In this document: positions 29,607 to 38,317 of the stretch, piece after piece
Numbering within the stretch: the first letter of the stretch is position 1
Layout of the letters: every line of letters begins with the position of its first letter
Origin: Aestuariibacter sp. GS-14
GTDB lineage: Bacteria > Pseudomonadota > Gammaproteobacteria > Enterobacterales > Alteromonadaceae
Length of the DNA: 64,000 bases
Assembly: GCF_006494365.1 (NCBI RefSeq)
Contig: NZ_VHIP01000013.1
Span: 1-64,000, forward strand
Reading direction: 5' to 3'
The notes under the pieces: model-generated
The model's database searches: none
Told to the model about the DNA's origin: nothing
The model's input: only the letters and a program-made list of their open reading frames with translations
Made by a program: the position numbers and the translations under genes

Positions 29607-30491
29607 ATGTGGCAATTCATCAGCGAAACGATTTCAGAGGTAACCGGTAATCTATTTGTGTGTCAGCACAGACAAGTGCTGCACGGCACAGACTCGCATC
29701 AGAGCGTAATGATCCGTGATGACGCCAGGCGATACTTTGTTAAACACCGCACCATGAAGCACTCTAACGACCTGGTACTCGATGCCGAAGCTGAGGGATT
29801 AGCCGCGTTAGCCGCTACCCAATGCATGAAAATACCCTCTGTCATCTGCCAGGGCGTCATTGAAGAAAACGGTGGATTACAGGAATACCTGGTACTGCAA
29901 TTTTTGAAGCTGCAACCTGCCAGCGGAGCACTCTGGTGGCGCTGTGGCGAACAACTGGCTTTGATACACCGCGCTCCCACCACCAACCGATTTGGCTGGC
30001 ACCGCCACAATTTTATTGGTCAAACGCGCCAGGCGAATGAATTCACCTCAGGCTGGGCGCAATTTTATGCAGAATTTCGCATCGGCGTTATGCTGGAATC
30101 GCTGGCAAGACAAGGCCACAAATGGTGCAACATTGATGTATGCGTAACGCGCATTCATACGTTTCTACAACATCATCAGCCCCTCCCTTCACTGGTTCAT
30201 GGTGATTTATGGCATGGCAATATTGGATTTTACCATAATCAACCCGTTATCTATGATCCTGCCGTATACATAGGCGACCGTGAAACAGACATCGCCATGA
30301 CCGAACTGTTCGGAAAACTGCCTGAGGCATTCTACGAAGGATACCAGTCAACCTGGCCTTTAGAGCCTGATTACACCAAGCGCCGTAAACTTTATCAGCT
30401 TTACCACGTACTCAATCATGCCGTATTATTTGGTGGTCAATATCTCATCACCGCGCAACAGGACGTCAACCAGATTTGCCAACAGTTGTAG
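29607..30491 (+). CDS. Fructosamine/ketosamine kinase family protein
   Basis: Cytoplasmic kinase of the fructosamine-3-kinase family, which phosphorylates sugars attached to amines during deglycation. It has the phosphotransferase fold: ATP-site Lys46 (YFVKH), catalytic loop HGDLWHGN (198-205) with Asp200, and the metal-binding Asp217 of YDPAVYIGDRETDIAM, a stretch specific to this family. The 294 residues are usual. The 3' end overlaps the DUF3080 gene by 16 bases. Confidence 0.9.
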   Translation: MWQFISETISEVTGNLFVCQHRQVLHGTDSHQSVMIRDDARRYFVKHRTMKHSNDLVLDAEAEGLAALAATQCMKIPSVICQGVIEENGGLQEYLVLQFLKLQPASGALWWRCGEQLALIHRAPTTNRFGWHRHNFIGQTRQANEFTSGWAQFYAEFRIGVMLESLARQGHKWCNIDVCVTRIHTFLQHHQPLPSLVHGDLWHGNIGFYHNQPVIYDPAVYIGDRETDIAMTELFGKLPEAFYEGYQSTWPLEPDYTKRRKLYQLYHVLNHAVLFGGQYLITAQQDVNQICQQL

Positions 30492-31549
30492 ATAACACTT
30501 CAGGGTTAACAAGTATAAAGCGATCTCAGCTTTGCTGGATTTGGCTGACTTTTGCCTTGTTAACGCCGCTCATTGGTTGCGCCCCGGAAAATTCTGCCGC
30601 TCACCTTCAGGAATACCAAACCCGATTAGCGCGCACACTGGATATCAGCATTCCTTCCCTACCTGAAGCTCTGCCACTGCCTTACCCGACCCGCCACGAG
30701 TTGCTCAAGCATCCAACGGAAATCGCCATTGACCTTACTGAGCTGTACAAGATTCAAACCTGCGAGCTTGGCAGCCTGGTTGCACAGCGCAACACTGCAC
30801 TTGGCAAAGTTCAGGCGTATTCAGTTCGCTTGCACTATGAACACACATTGCTTGCAGCTCTGAGCCAGTGTATTGCATTTTATCAGCAATCTGAGGTTAC
30901 CTCAGAGGAGTCCATATCACTCCTGCCTACGCTGCAACACTGGCAAGCAATCAAGCAAGCAGACTTAACCGTTCATTGGAGCAACATGCTCACACTCAGT
31001 GAAGAAACTAAACAGGCGTTTAGCCGCCCAATACCCGATTTACTGGTGTCGCCACAGCTCGATATCACTGGGCAAGTAGCCGGACTGGCACAATTAAATG
31101 CGTATCAGACTTCCGGTACGTCTCAGGCGAAGAAGCTGGAAAACCAGCTTCAACAACTTGCGATATTGCGATTACCTGCAAGTGTCTGGCTGACTCAGCA
31201 ACAATTGGCCCTTGGCCTGCCGGTTATCACCAAAGTACTGGACAGTGCATTACCGGCTCAATCCTGTGGTAGCGGACGCAATGACGATACTGCCGCCATT
31301 CTGCGCAATGTGTTTTATTTGTTTTTTATTGAGAAAATCCAACCGGTGGGTGGTCGAATCAATGCGTTCCACTATGCATTTGAGCAGGTTTCAAACGAAT
31401 GGCAACAACACCCTGATTTACCTGACGCGTTTAAAGCCTATTTACAGAAGCAAGCGCAGGAATTTGAACGGTATCAACAGGCCATGAAAGCACACATTAA
31501 CGTTTGGCAAACGTTTTTGGCTCGCTGCAATATGTCCCCCATGGCCTGA
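30476..31549 (+). CDS. DUF3080-family lipoprotein
   Basis: Predicted lipoprotein: a hydrophobic segment ends in the lipobox LIGC (about residue 35). The mature part is helical and contains the family motif QTCELGSLVAQRNTALGKVQ, plus paired cysteines (CQ, C at QSCGSGRND and the C-terminal RC). DUF3080 has no known function. The only usable start is a TTG that overlaps the fructosamine-kinase-like gene, which implies translational coupling; no upstream ATG/GTG keeps the signal peptide. The two genes form an operon. Confidence 0.75.
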   Translation: MPTVVDNTSGLTSIKRSQLCWIWLTFALLTPLIGCAPENSAAHLQEYQTRLARTLDISIPSLPEALPLPYPTRHELLKHPTEIAIDLTELYKIQTCELGSLVAQRNTALGKVQAYSVRLHYEHTLLAALSQCIAFYQQSEVTSEESISLLPTLQHWQAIKQADLTVHWSNMLTLSEETKQAFSRPIPDLLVSPQLDITGQVAGLAQLNAYQTSGTSQAKKLENQLQQLAILRLPASVWLTQQQLALGLPVITKVLDSALPAQSCGSGRNDDTAAILRNVFYLFFIEKIQPVGGRINAFHYAFEQVSNEWQQHPDLPDAFKAYLQKQAQEFERYQQAMKAHINVWQTFLARCNMSPMA

Positions 31550-31580
31550 TTCGTTTGCAGCGTCAACTTGCGAATTGGTA

Positions 31581-32219
31581 TTACAACGTGTGCTGAATCG
31601 ACAGAAACGACCCCAGCCCAATCGTGAATAAAAAGCAGCCCCATAAAGAGTGCTCCACAACAACAACGGCCGTAGAGCGGCTCTGCATGTAGCGCAATCC
31701 AAACACTGCCCCACCAATAGCCGACACCACCACCGCTATCCAATTGCCATATATGGCATGCGCAAAGCCGAACAGTAAGGTGCTTGCGCCCACCCTAATG
31801 TACCGTGAGGGAATAATTTGCTTATAACGGTGGAAGAAGAAAGTGCGGTAGATAATCTCCTGCGGCACCACCGACAACAAGGGATAAAGCACCAGTGTCA
31901 TGAGCCAAAGCGAGGTTTGTTCTGCGGGCCATTGCAAAAATGCGTCAGGCAACCACCAGTACACCATCATGGCGGTTAAACACGCCCAAGGAATAAATAG
32001 CTTTAATGAAGCCAGCAAATGCGGCTTGCCCTGCTGCCAGTTCCACAAGCGGAAACGCTTGAACGATTTGTCGGCTAATAACAGCCACAAACACACACCA
32101 CCAATGACTACCAATGCAGCCAACAGGTATGGGCCAGCGTACTGAATACCAGCAAGAAACAGCAGAGGTAGTAAAACGAACAAAGCTACCAGCTCCGTCC
32201 ACAACTTATTTGGCGACAC
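31581..32219 (-). CDS. CPBP-family intramembrane protease (CAAX-protease-like)
   Basis: Multi-pass membrane protein with about six hydrophobic segments and the CPBP motifs: PQEIIYRTFFFHRY (motif 1, normally EExxxR), FGFAHAIYGNW (motif 2, FxxxH) and a third motif EHSLWG. In motif 1 the first Glu is Gln, leaving one Glu, so activity is uncertain. Bacterial CPBP proteins are intramembrane glutamic proteases with roles in prenyl-protein or peptide processing and immunity to bacteriocins. The GTG at 32219 is chosen because GGAAG precedes it; a TTG 7 codons upstream is the alternative. Single gene. Confidence 0.78.
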   Translation of the reverse strand: MSPNKLWTELVALFVLLPLLFLAGIQYAGPYLLAALVVIGGVCLWLLLADKSFKRFRLWNWQQGKPHLLASLKLFIPWACLTAMMVYWWLPDAFLQWPAEQTSLWLMTLVLYPLLSVVPQEIIYRTFFFHRYKQIIPSRYIRVGASTLLFGFAHAIYGNWIAVVVSAIGGAVFGLRYMQSRSTAVVVVEHSLWGCFLFTIGLGSFLSIQHTL

Positions 32220-32571
32220 GGTTAAATCACTTCCACGCAAACATGAACAATTGATGACAGTTGCATGAATTTTACACGACGAATGCGCAATTCGCTAATG
32301 TAACATTTACTTAAATCGCAGATTCCGGATGGTATCCTGCACTTCACAGCTAAATCAATATTTCATTAAATATCAACGCTATACAAAAAATCAGTCACAA
32401 TATCTAAAACCATATACTGCGAGAATATTACGCCTTAACATGACGTCATCCACCACCGGTTTTGAATTAAAATCAGCGTGTTACTGTTGCATCCCGAATT
32501 CTTAAGATATCCTTAAGCAAAGGATGACATCATGATCACAATTTGATTAACCAACGCACAAGCAGCGCCGC
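32220..32571 (+). other. Divergent intergenic region before the two-component operon
   Basis: AT-rich region of about 350 bases. It holds the CTTAAG direct repeat at 32501-32517, 55 bases before the response-regulator start. No coding frame or RNA gene was seen in the rest. Confidence 0.5.
32501..32517 (+). promoter_or_regulatory. PmrA/QseB-type direct-repeat box
   Basis: CTTAAG-ATATC-CTTAAG, two perfect hexamers with 11-base period. This matches the box layout CTTAA-N5-CTTAA bound by PmrA/QseB-type response regulators, the same class as the adjacent gene, so autoregulation is likely. Confidence 0.75.
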
Positions 32572-33231
32572 ATGAATATATTGTTAGTTGAAGATGATTT
32601 GGCTTTGGCCAGTGCCCTAGGCGATTCTCTGCGCAGGCAGAATTATGCCGTCAACACAGTACACACCGGAAAGGACGCCCTTGCGGCGGTAAAGCAAGCC
32701 GAAACCGACATGGTAGTGCTGGATTTGGGACTGCCTGATATGGACGGTTTACAAGTGCTAAAAACTCTCAGAAGCCGCGATGCTACCCTGCCGGTGCTCA
32801 TTCTTACGGCCCGCGACAGCATGAATGACAAAATTCTGGGGTTGGATGGCGGTGCAGATGATTACCTGCCAAAACCGTTCGATATGGCAGAATTGTTTGC
32901 CAGACTCAGGGTGCTCGAGCGCCGTATGGGCAATGCAACATCCAGCAGTATTAGTTTACACGGCGTTGCGTTAAATCTGGCTGAGCACACGGTTAGCGTA
33001 AATGATCAACCTTTATCCTTACCCCGCAGAGAATTTATGGTGTTGCGAATTCTAATGGAAAATGCCGGGCGGGTGCTGTCAAAGCAACAATTTGAAAGCA
33101 AACTGTACGAATGGGGCGACGAAGTGGCATCCAATACCATTGAAGTACACATCAGCAATTTACGTAAGAAATTGCCCGACAGCTTTATCAAGACCATTCG
33201 TGGTGTGGGTTACACCACTCCGAAAGGATAA
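32572..33231 (+). CDS. OmpR-family response regulator (PmrA/QseB-like)
   Basis: DNA-binding response regulator of 219 residues. Receiver domain with acidic pocket ED at 7-9, phospho-acceptor Asp51 (VVLDLGLPDMDG), Thr78 and Lys100 (LPKPF). The C-terminal winged helix ends in EVHISNLRKKL and TIRGVGY, as in the PmrA/QseB group. The kinase starts 11 bases after its stop. CTTAAG boxes at 32501 and 39442 are its probable binding sites, which would tie its own operon to the thioredoxin/DUF3570/ApbE operon. Confidence 0.93.
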   Translation: MNILLVEDDLALASALGDSLRRQNYAVNTVHTGKDALAAVKQAETDMVVLDLGLPDMDGLQVLKTLRSRDATLPVLILTARDSMNDKILGLDGGADDYLPKPFDMAELFARLRVLERRMGNATSSSISLHGVALNLAEHTVSVNDQPLSLPRREFMVLRILMENAGRVLSKQQFESKLYEWGDEVASNTIEVHISNLRKKLPDSFIKTIRGVGYTTPKG

Positions 33232-33242
33232 ATGTCTCCGCT

Positions 33243-34571
33243 ATGAATTCCATTCGCCGCCAGGTCACCTGGCTGTTGATAGCCCTGATTGTACTGGTCA
33301 CCTTTAGTGCGGCCATTACCGGTTATCGCGCCAGTATGCAGGATGCTACACGGTTGTTCGACGGCGAACTACAGGCCATTGCCGCAACGTTGGTTGCCTT
33401 ACCAGCCAGTCAAACAGCCAGAGCATCTGAAATTGAGAGTCCACCGGATGTGGCATGGCAGATTTGGCAACAGGATCACCTGCTGATGCGCTCAGCAAAT
33501 GCGCCAGATAGGCCTATTGGCAAAATCGAAAAAGGATTCAGCGCCGAGAATTTTCTGGGCAACCGATGGCGGGTGCTCACGTCCATCAACCCCGCCAATG
33601 AAGTTGTTGCAATGGTTGCACATCCTCTTGGGAGTCGCGATACGCTTACAGAAAGCCTGATTTTGGCAGCCATGACACCATTAATTATCAGTATCCCTGT
33701 GCTGGCATTATTGATTTATTGGGTAGTAAACCGAGGCTTACGTCCACTCAACGCCCTATCGGCTCAACTGGAAAACAAAGCCCGCAACAATTTAGAACCC
33801 ATTGCGTTAAGTAATACACCAAACGAATTGACGACCGTTATTGACACACTTAATTCCCTGTTTTTAAGACTGAACAAAGCATTTGAACGCGAACAACTTT
33901 TTTCTGCCAATGCCGCACATGAATTGCGCACCCCACTAAGCGTTTTAAAGATAAATCTGCATAATTTGCATGTTTCTGATTCGCCTGGTAAAGATGAAAT
34001 TGCCAGATGCCAACGCGACACCGATCGAATGATTCGGGTAATTAATCAATTATTGTTGCTTAGCCGGACCAATCCGGAAACAACTCAGGCCAATCTTGAA
34101 AATGTGGAAATAGAGTCCATGTTGCAAGAAATTATCAGCGAGATGTACGACACCATTGATGCCAAACATCAGGCTATTTCGCTCAACAGTTCACCTTGCG
34201 AGCTGCAAGCGAATTCGTTTGCGTTACATACCATGTTCACCAACCTGATAGGTAATGCCAGTAAATATACCCCGGATGGTGGTGAAATTGAAATAACCAC
34301 AAAACTTAAAACGGACAGACTTGAGATCCAGGTTGCCGACTCAGGACCAGGTATTCCACCGGCTGATTATGAAAAGGTCCTCACGCCTTTTTTCCGGGTC
34401 GCCAACGTGCAAACGCAGCGGCAGTCAGGCAGTGGCATTGGTCTGGCAATTGTGAATCAGGTTGTCATGTTACACAAAGGCAAGCTCAGTCTTGGTGAAT
34501 CCAGATTTGGTGGATTAACCGTTACCGTTACCCTGCCCCGGCATAGCTCATCACAGGAGCCGCTATGTTGA
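33243..34571 (+). CDS. Sensor histidine kinase (QseC/PmrB-like)
   Basis: Inner-membrane sensor, 442 residues. Membrane segments at about 9-28 and 141-162 enclose a periplasmic sensor of about 110 residues with no recognised metal motif. A HAMP-like linker follows (NRGLRPLNALSAQLE). The H-box phospho-acceptor is His226 (NAAHELRTPLS), and the ATPase domain has N-box NLIGNASKYTPDGG, DSGPGIPP and GSGIGLAIVNQV. The 3' end overlaps the cupredoxin gene by 7 bases, so kinase and cupredoxin expression are coupled. Its signal may be periplasmic metal or redox state, judged only from the neighbours. Confidence 0.92.
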   Translation: MNSIRRQVTWLLIALIVLVTFSAAITGYRASMQDATRLFDGELQAIAATLVALPASQTARASEIESPPDVAWQIWQQDHLLMRSANAPDRPIGKIEKGFSAENFLGNRWRVLTSINPANEVVAMVAHPLGSRDTLTESLILAAMTPLIISIPVLALLIYWVVNRGLRPLNALSAQLENKARNNLEPIALSNTPNELTTVIDTLNSLFLRLNKAFEREQLFSANAAHELRTPLSVLKINLHNLHVSDSPGKDEIARCQRDTDRMIRVINQLLLLSRTNPETTQANLENVEIESMLQEIISEMYDTIDAKHQAISLNSSPCELQANSFALHTMFTNLIGNASKYTPDGGEIEITTKLKTDRLEIQVADSGPGIPPADYEKVLTPFFRVANVQTQRQSGSGIGLAIVNQVVMLHKGKLSLGESRFGGLTVTVTLPRHSSSQEPLC

Positions 34572-34918
34572 GAGTCCTGTTATCTTTTTGCCTGCTTATT
34601 ATTAGCGTGGATGTCCTGGCGGCCAGGCCCGAAGTAGTAGTGCGCATTAAGGACAATCTGTTTCACCCGGCGAATATCTATGTACCGGCCGACAAAAAAA
34701 TCAAACTCACAATTGTTAACGAAGACGACGAACCAGAGGAATTTGATAGCTTCGCGCTGAACCGTGAGAAAGTGATCTTCGGCCAGTCGAAGGCGAATAT
34801 TTTTATCGGGCCACTCTCCCCCGGCCGTTATCCGTTTTTTGGTCAGTATCACCCTACTACCGCGCAGGGAGAAGTCATTGTTCTGGCCCCCGGCGAGGAG
34901 GCTCCCGATGCTAATTAA
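34565..34918 (+). CDS. Periplasmic EfeO/FTR1-associated cupredoxin-like protein
   Basis: Small exported cupredoxin-fold protein (117 residues) with a signal peptide ending near VLAA. The sequence follows the cupredoxin class found with EfeO and FTR1-type iron permeases: LFHPANIYVPA, EEFDSFALNREKV, PLSPGRYPFFGQYHPTTAQGEVIV. Type 1 copper ligands are incomplete (no Cys); conserved His and acidic residues could instead bind Cu or Fe at another site. It overlaps the kinase upstream and the membrane protein downstream, so it is the first structural gene of the operon. Confidence 0.8.
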   Translation: MLRVLLSFCLLIISVDVLAARPEVVVRIKDNLFHPANIYVPADKKIKLTIVNEDDEPEEFDSFALNREKVIFGQSKANIFIGPLSPGRYPFFGQYHPTTAQGEVIVLAPGEEAPDAN

Positions 34919-35657
34919 CACGGTTATTTTAATGTTGCGCGACGCGCTGCCCATCGCCTTACTCATCAGTTTTATGTTACTGGCTTTTCGGGTTGAACAC
35001 CGCGCGATATGGCAATTAGCGCTTGCATCGCTGATAACCACAGCGCTACTGGTGCTTAGTCGAAATACCGTAAGCGACCTGCTCGACGGCACTGGCTATG
35101 AATGGCTAACCGTTATGCTGCTGGTTGTTGCTTACGTGTCTGCATTAGCAAGTATGAAATCACCCGTTCAGTCGCACTATTTGATCCTGACAGCCGCCCC
35201 CATCATCAGCCTTCATGTGGCAGATTTTGCACTGTATCTGGTCGCCTTTGGCAGTCATTCAGAGCGTATTCCGGCCATTTTTATTGGCTCAGTACTTGGC
35301 TGTGGGATCAGCCTGAGCATTGCCATTTTATTGGTTGTGTTACTTGCGCCTTATCGAACTGGGCTGGCGCTGCGCTGCTTGTGGATGCTGTTTATGGCGG
35401 CGCAAGCCAGTGATGTTATTCCCCAGTTACAACAAATTGGCGTGATCGATGAAACGTCGCCGCTTTGGAATAGCAGCGCACTGGTTAGTGATGCCAGCGA
35501 ATACGGACATTTGTTAAATGCATTGATGGGTTATGAATCACAGCCCGGTATAGCATATTTCGCTAGCTGGGTATGTTTAGTGGTTGTAGCCCAGTGGTTT
35601 GCCCTGCGCAGTTATTTTTTACTTCGGCCTCGTGCCGCCGAAGGAGTATTTTCATGA
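34908..35657 (+). CDS. FTR1-like multi-pass membrane protein
   Basis: A 249-residue inner-membrane protein with seven or so hydrophobic segments. Position after an EfeO-type cupredoxin and the opening NTVILMLRDALPIALLISFML suggest a divergent FTR1-type iron permease. The RExxE iron motif of FTR1 is not conserved: the corresponding site reads RDALP. Iron transport is therefore unproven; a partner or electron-transfer role is possible. The start is the ATG overlapping the cupredoxin stop, since the longer frame adds a non-hydrophobic 23-residue leader. Confidence 0.6.
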   Translation: MLINTVILMLRDALPIALLISFMLLAFRVEHRAIWQLALASLITTALLVLSRNTVSDLLDGTGYEWLTVMLLVVAYVSALASMKSPVQSHYLILTAAPIISLHVADFALYLVAFGSHSERIPAIFIGSVLGCGISLSIAILLVVLLAPYRTGLALRCLWMLFMAAQASDVIPQLQQIGVIDETSPLWNSSALVSDASEYGHLLNALMGYESQPGIAYFASWVCLVVVAQWFALRSYFLLRPRAAEGVFS

Positions 35658-36367
35658 GACTTATGCTTACTTTTCTTCTGGCCGGTGTGCTGCTGTTGCC
35701 TTTGCAAACCGTGCAGGCCGAGCCGTCATCTGGCGTGGTTGACCGGGTTTACCATCCTTATATTTTGCCCTTCGAACGAGAATTGGAATGGCGTTTTATG
35801 TCGCGTCAAAACGAAGACGGCAACGAACTGTTGCAACGCATTGCTTTTGGTCATGCCTTGAGCGAAACCGTGATCGCCAAATTTTACGCAGTAGGGTCGC
35901 GCGATGAACAACATGACGATTTTGGTTTGGAAGGCTATGAATTTGAAATTCGCTGGATGATGACGGAACAGGGTAAATACTGGGCGGACTTTGGCACCCT
36001 GTTTGAAGTGGAAAAATATCACAACGAAAAGCGCTGGGAAGTCACTACGGGTTTGGTCATGGAAAAAGAAATTGGCCCCACCAGCTTAACCGTTAACACT
36101 CTGTTGGTGTATGTATGGGGAGATGTGCCCGACCAGGAATTAAAAACCCAGTTACGGGTAAAATACCGTTATCGTTGGATGCCGTTGTTACAACCGGCTA
36201 TCGAGTTGTATACAGGTGATGACTTTATCGGCATTGGCCCGGCCTTTATGGGTATCCAACGCTTTGACAGCCGTCGACAGTTAAAATGGGAGTTGGGTTT
36301 TATTGCTGCGGTAGATAGCGTGGTAAAAGATCACACGTTGCGTTTTTCGCTGGAATACGAATTTTAG
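35654..36367 (+). CDS. Exported outer-membrane-type protein of the cupredoxin operon
   Basis: A 237-residue protein with a clear signal peptide (MRLMLTFLLAGVLLLPLQTVQA). The mature part has many alternating aromatic/charged strands (ELEWRFMSRQ, YWADFGTLFEVEKY, LRVKYRYRW) and ends in Phe after a strand (LRFSLEYEF), the usual C-terminal signal of outer-membrane beta-barrels. No family name recognised. It is coupled to the FTR1-like gene by ATGA overlap and is the last gene of the operon, which may form a trans-envelope metal or redox path. Confidence 0.65.
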   Translation: MRLMLTFLLAGVLLLPLQTVQAEPSSGVVDRVYHPYILPFERELEWRFMSRQNEDGNELLQRIAFGHALSETVIAKFYAVGSRDEQHDDFGLEGYEFEIRWMMTEQGKYWADFGTLFEVEKYHNEKRWEVTTGLVMEKEIGPTSLTVNTLLVYVWGDVPDQELKTQLRVKYRYRWMPLLQPAIELYTGDDFIGIGPAFMGIQRFDSRRQLKWELGFIAAVDSVVKDHTLRFSLEYEF

Positions 36368-36385
36368 CGCGGCACCAGGCCGCGC
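36367..36385. terminator. Hairpin between convergent operons
   Basis: GCGCGGC and its perfect complement with loop ACCAG, starting at the last base of the outer-membrane-type gene. No T-run on the plus side; TAAAATT follows on the minus side. Confidence 0.4.
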
Positions 36386-36397
36386 ATCATCAGATGA

Positions 36398-38317
36398 TTA
36401 CTTGACAACACCTTTAAAATTGATCGACGACTCCTGCACAAATACATCCAGAACATTATTAAATTCGTCAATATCGGTATCAGCCAATGCCTTCTGCGGC
36501 ATCGTCAGACTGGTGGTAACTTCAAGTTGATTCGATTTAACCAGACGCACTGCTCTGGTTAACTCACCAAAACGGGTGTTCAGTTTGAGTTTGGCGGGCG
36601 CACTCTGCACTTTCCAGCCAGTTGGCAGGTACAGATTATAGGTAGAGCCAATCTGCAGCCCCGGAAAGGCATACCCATAAGGCGCTTCTGACAACTTCAT
36701 CAATCCCAGTTCATAACGCACCCACGCATCGTATTCCGTTAGCACAAATTCTTCCGCCACATCAAAGTAAGGCGCAAACTCCGTGGTACTTTTTACCGTT
36801 ACCGGTTCGCTGATTGAGTCAATGCCGCTTATGTCAAATACGGGCTCTACACCACTCGCTACCACATCCTCGTACACTGATGTCAGCCATTTATTCTGCT
36901 CTTCACTGTTTTTACTGGCGAGGTTGCCGCGCATCGAACTGGCATACTCATCTTTAAATATCACCGTTGTTTGTTCTGTTTGTCCCCCACCGGTTGTATA
37001 CCGAATATCGGTGGATTGCGTTACTTGCCAGCGGAATTCTGACTGTGGCAATAACGCAGGCTGAGCATCCGGCGTGAGTGGCAGCGACACATGCCCCTGG
37101 ATCCAGTCAGACAAATAATACCAGTCACTGTAAGCGTCGGTAGCATCCAAGCAGAACTGCTCACCATTCAACTCAAAGCAGGCAACCGCGTGATCAAAAT
37201 AATTCATGCCGGGCAGTGCCACTGGTGCGAGCGATGCCCGGTCTGTAGACACTAGTACCGGATAAGCCTTCAACCCAATTGCATTAAGCATGGCAACCAA
37301 TACCACGGTTTTATCTTTGCAATCGCCGTAGCGATTGTAGATGGTTTCATCAACCGTATGCGGCACAATCGCGTGTCCGTTATCAGACATCGACACATAG
37401 CGGATATCTCTGGCAGCGAACTCGTGAATAGCCGAGATCTTTTGTTGCGTAGACATATCCTTCGTAATTAAGCCTTGCAGGGTTTCTGCCACTTTGGACT
37501 GGCTGTTCAACGCCTGATTAAAGCCACGGTTCACACGGCTTATCATACCGTTCCAATCTGGCGTAGTCGTCACCACAATCTGGCCAATTTGGTCCAGCCA
37601 GTTTACGTTATCTTTGGTCACTAATGCCGGTAATTGATTGCCTTCACAGAGCAGCGTGTGCGCGTCGCGGTTACACGTAAGTACATCATTGTAGATGTTG
37701 TGGTTAAAGTAACTGCCATCCGCAGAACTCACCGACAAACGATAATAGTTAACCGGCGAAAACTGCTGCGGGAAATGGGTGTGCGACCAGTCTTCAATAC
37801 CTTTGGTGCGATCGTGTGTTAAGGTAAACGACAACACCGAGATACCTTTATCCTGCAACCCGGGAAAACTAATAACCTTCCGCTTTCCGTCGGTAAAAAT
37901 ATTGTAACTGTCGTCTTCGATTTCTTTTATGTTGTCGTCTTTTACCCATGTGATCCGTCCGTCTGGCGCAATCGAAAAGGCATTAATGTCCGATACCACT
38001 TCAGAATACTGATTGAAATTCAGCGTTTCATATCCCGATTCCTGCACCAGCGCTTTGGTTGGGTAGAACCAGGCTTTCGTTACCTGCGTGACTATCTTGT
38101 CCTGATAAATGGTGTGGCTTACGTCTGTATAGACTTTGGTTAATGACTCGGCGGAATAACTTTCCGAGGCGGCCATCCACTCTTTTGCCTTAGCGGTGAG
38201 CGCTGTGTTTGATAACGCCGCAGCCTGACCATTTGAACACAAGGCCATCAATGCAACCAGCCCGGACAGTCTGGTTGCCATTCTGGTAACCATAAAGAAT
38301 ATTAGCTTATTTTTCAT
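36398..38317 (-). CDS. DUF3857 / transglutaminase-like exported protein
   Basis: Exported protein of 639 residues with an N-terminal signal peptide (ending near GQAAA). The N-terminal half is a DUF3857 domain (about residues 40-250). It is followed by a transglutaminase-like core with the catalytic triad readable as Cys in YNRYGDCKDK, His in YFDHAVA and Asp in LDATDAYSDW. Such proteins occur in many Proteobacteria and Bacteroidetes but no substrate is established. The start overlaps the DUF4234-like gene upstream by 11 bases, so the two are cotranscribed. Confidence 0.85.
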   Translation of the reverse strand: MKNKLIFFMVTRMATRLSGLVALMALCSNGQAAALSNTALTAKAKEWMAASESYSAESLTKVYTDVSHTIYQDKIVTQVTKAWFYPTKALVQESGYETLNFNQYSEVVSDINAFSIAPDGRITWVKDDNIKEIEDDSYNIFTDGKRKVISFPGLQDKGISVLSFTLTHDRTKGIEDWSHTHFPQQFSPVNYYRLSVSSADGSYFNHNIYNDVLTCNRDAHTLLCEGNQLPALVTKDNVNWLDQIGQIVVTTTPDWNGMISRVNRGFNQALNSQSKVAETLQGLITKDMSTQQKISAIHEFAARDIRYVSMSDNGHAIVPHTVDETIYNRYGDCKDKTVVLVAMLNAIGLKAYPVLVSTDRASLAPVALPGMNYFDHAVACFELNGEQFCLDATDAYSDWYYLSDWIQGHVSLPLTPDAQPALLPQSEFRWQVTQSTDIRYTTGGGQTEQTTVIFKDEYASSMRGNLASKNSEEQNKWLTSVYEDVVASGVEPVFDISGIDSISEPVTVKSTTEFAPYFDVAEEFVLTEYDAWVRYELGLMKLSEAPYGYAFPGLQIGSTYNLYLPTGWKVQSAPAKLKLNTRFGELTRAVRLVKSNQLEVTTSLTMPQKALADTDIDEFNNVLDVFVQESSINFKGVVK

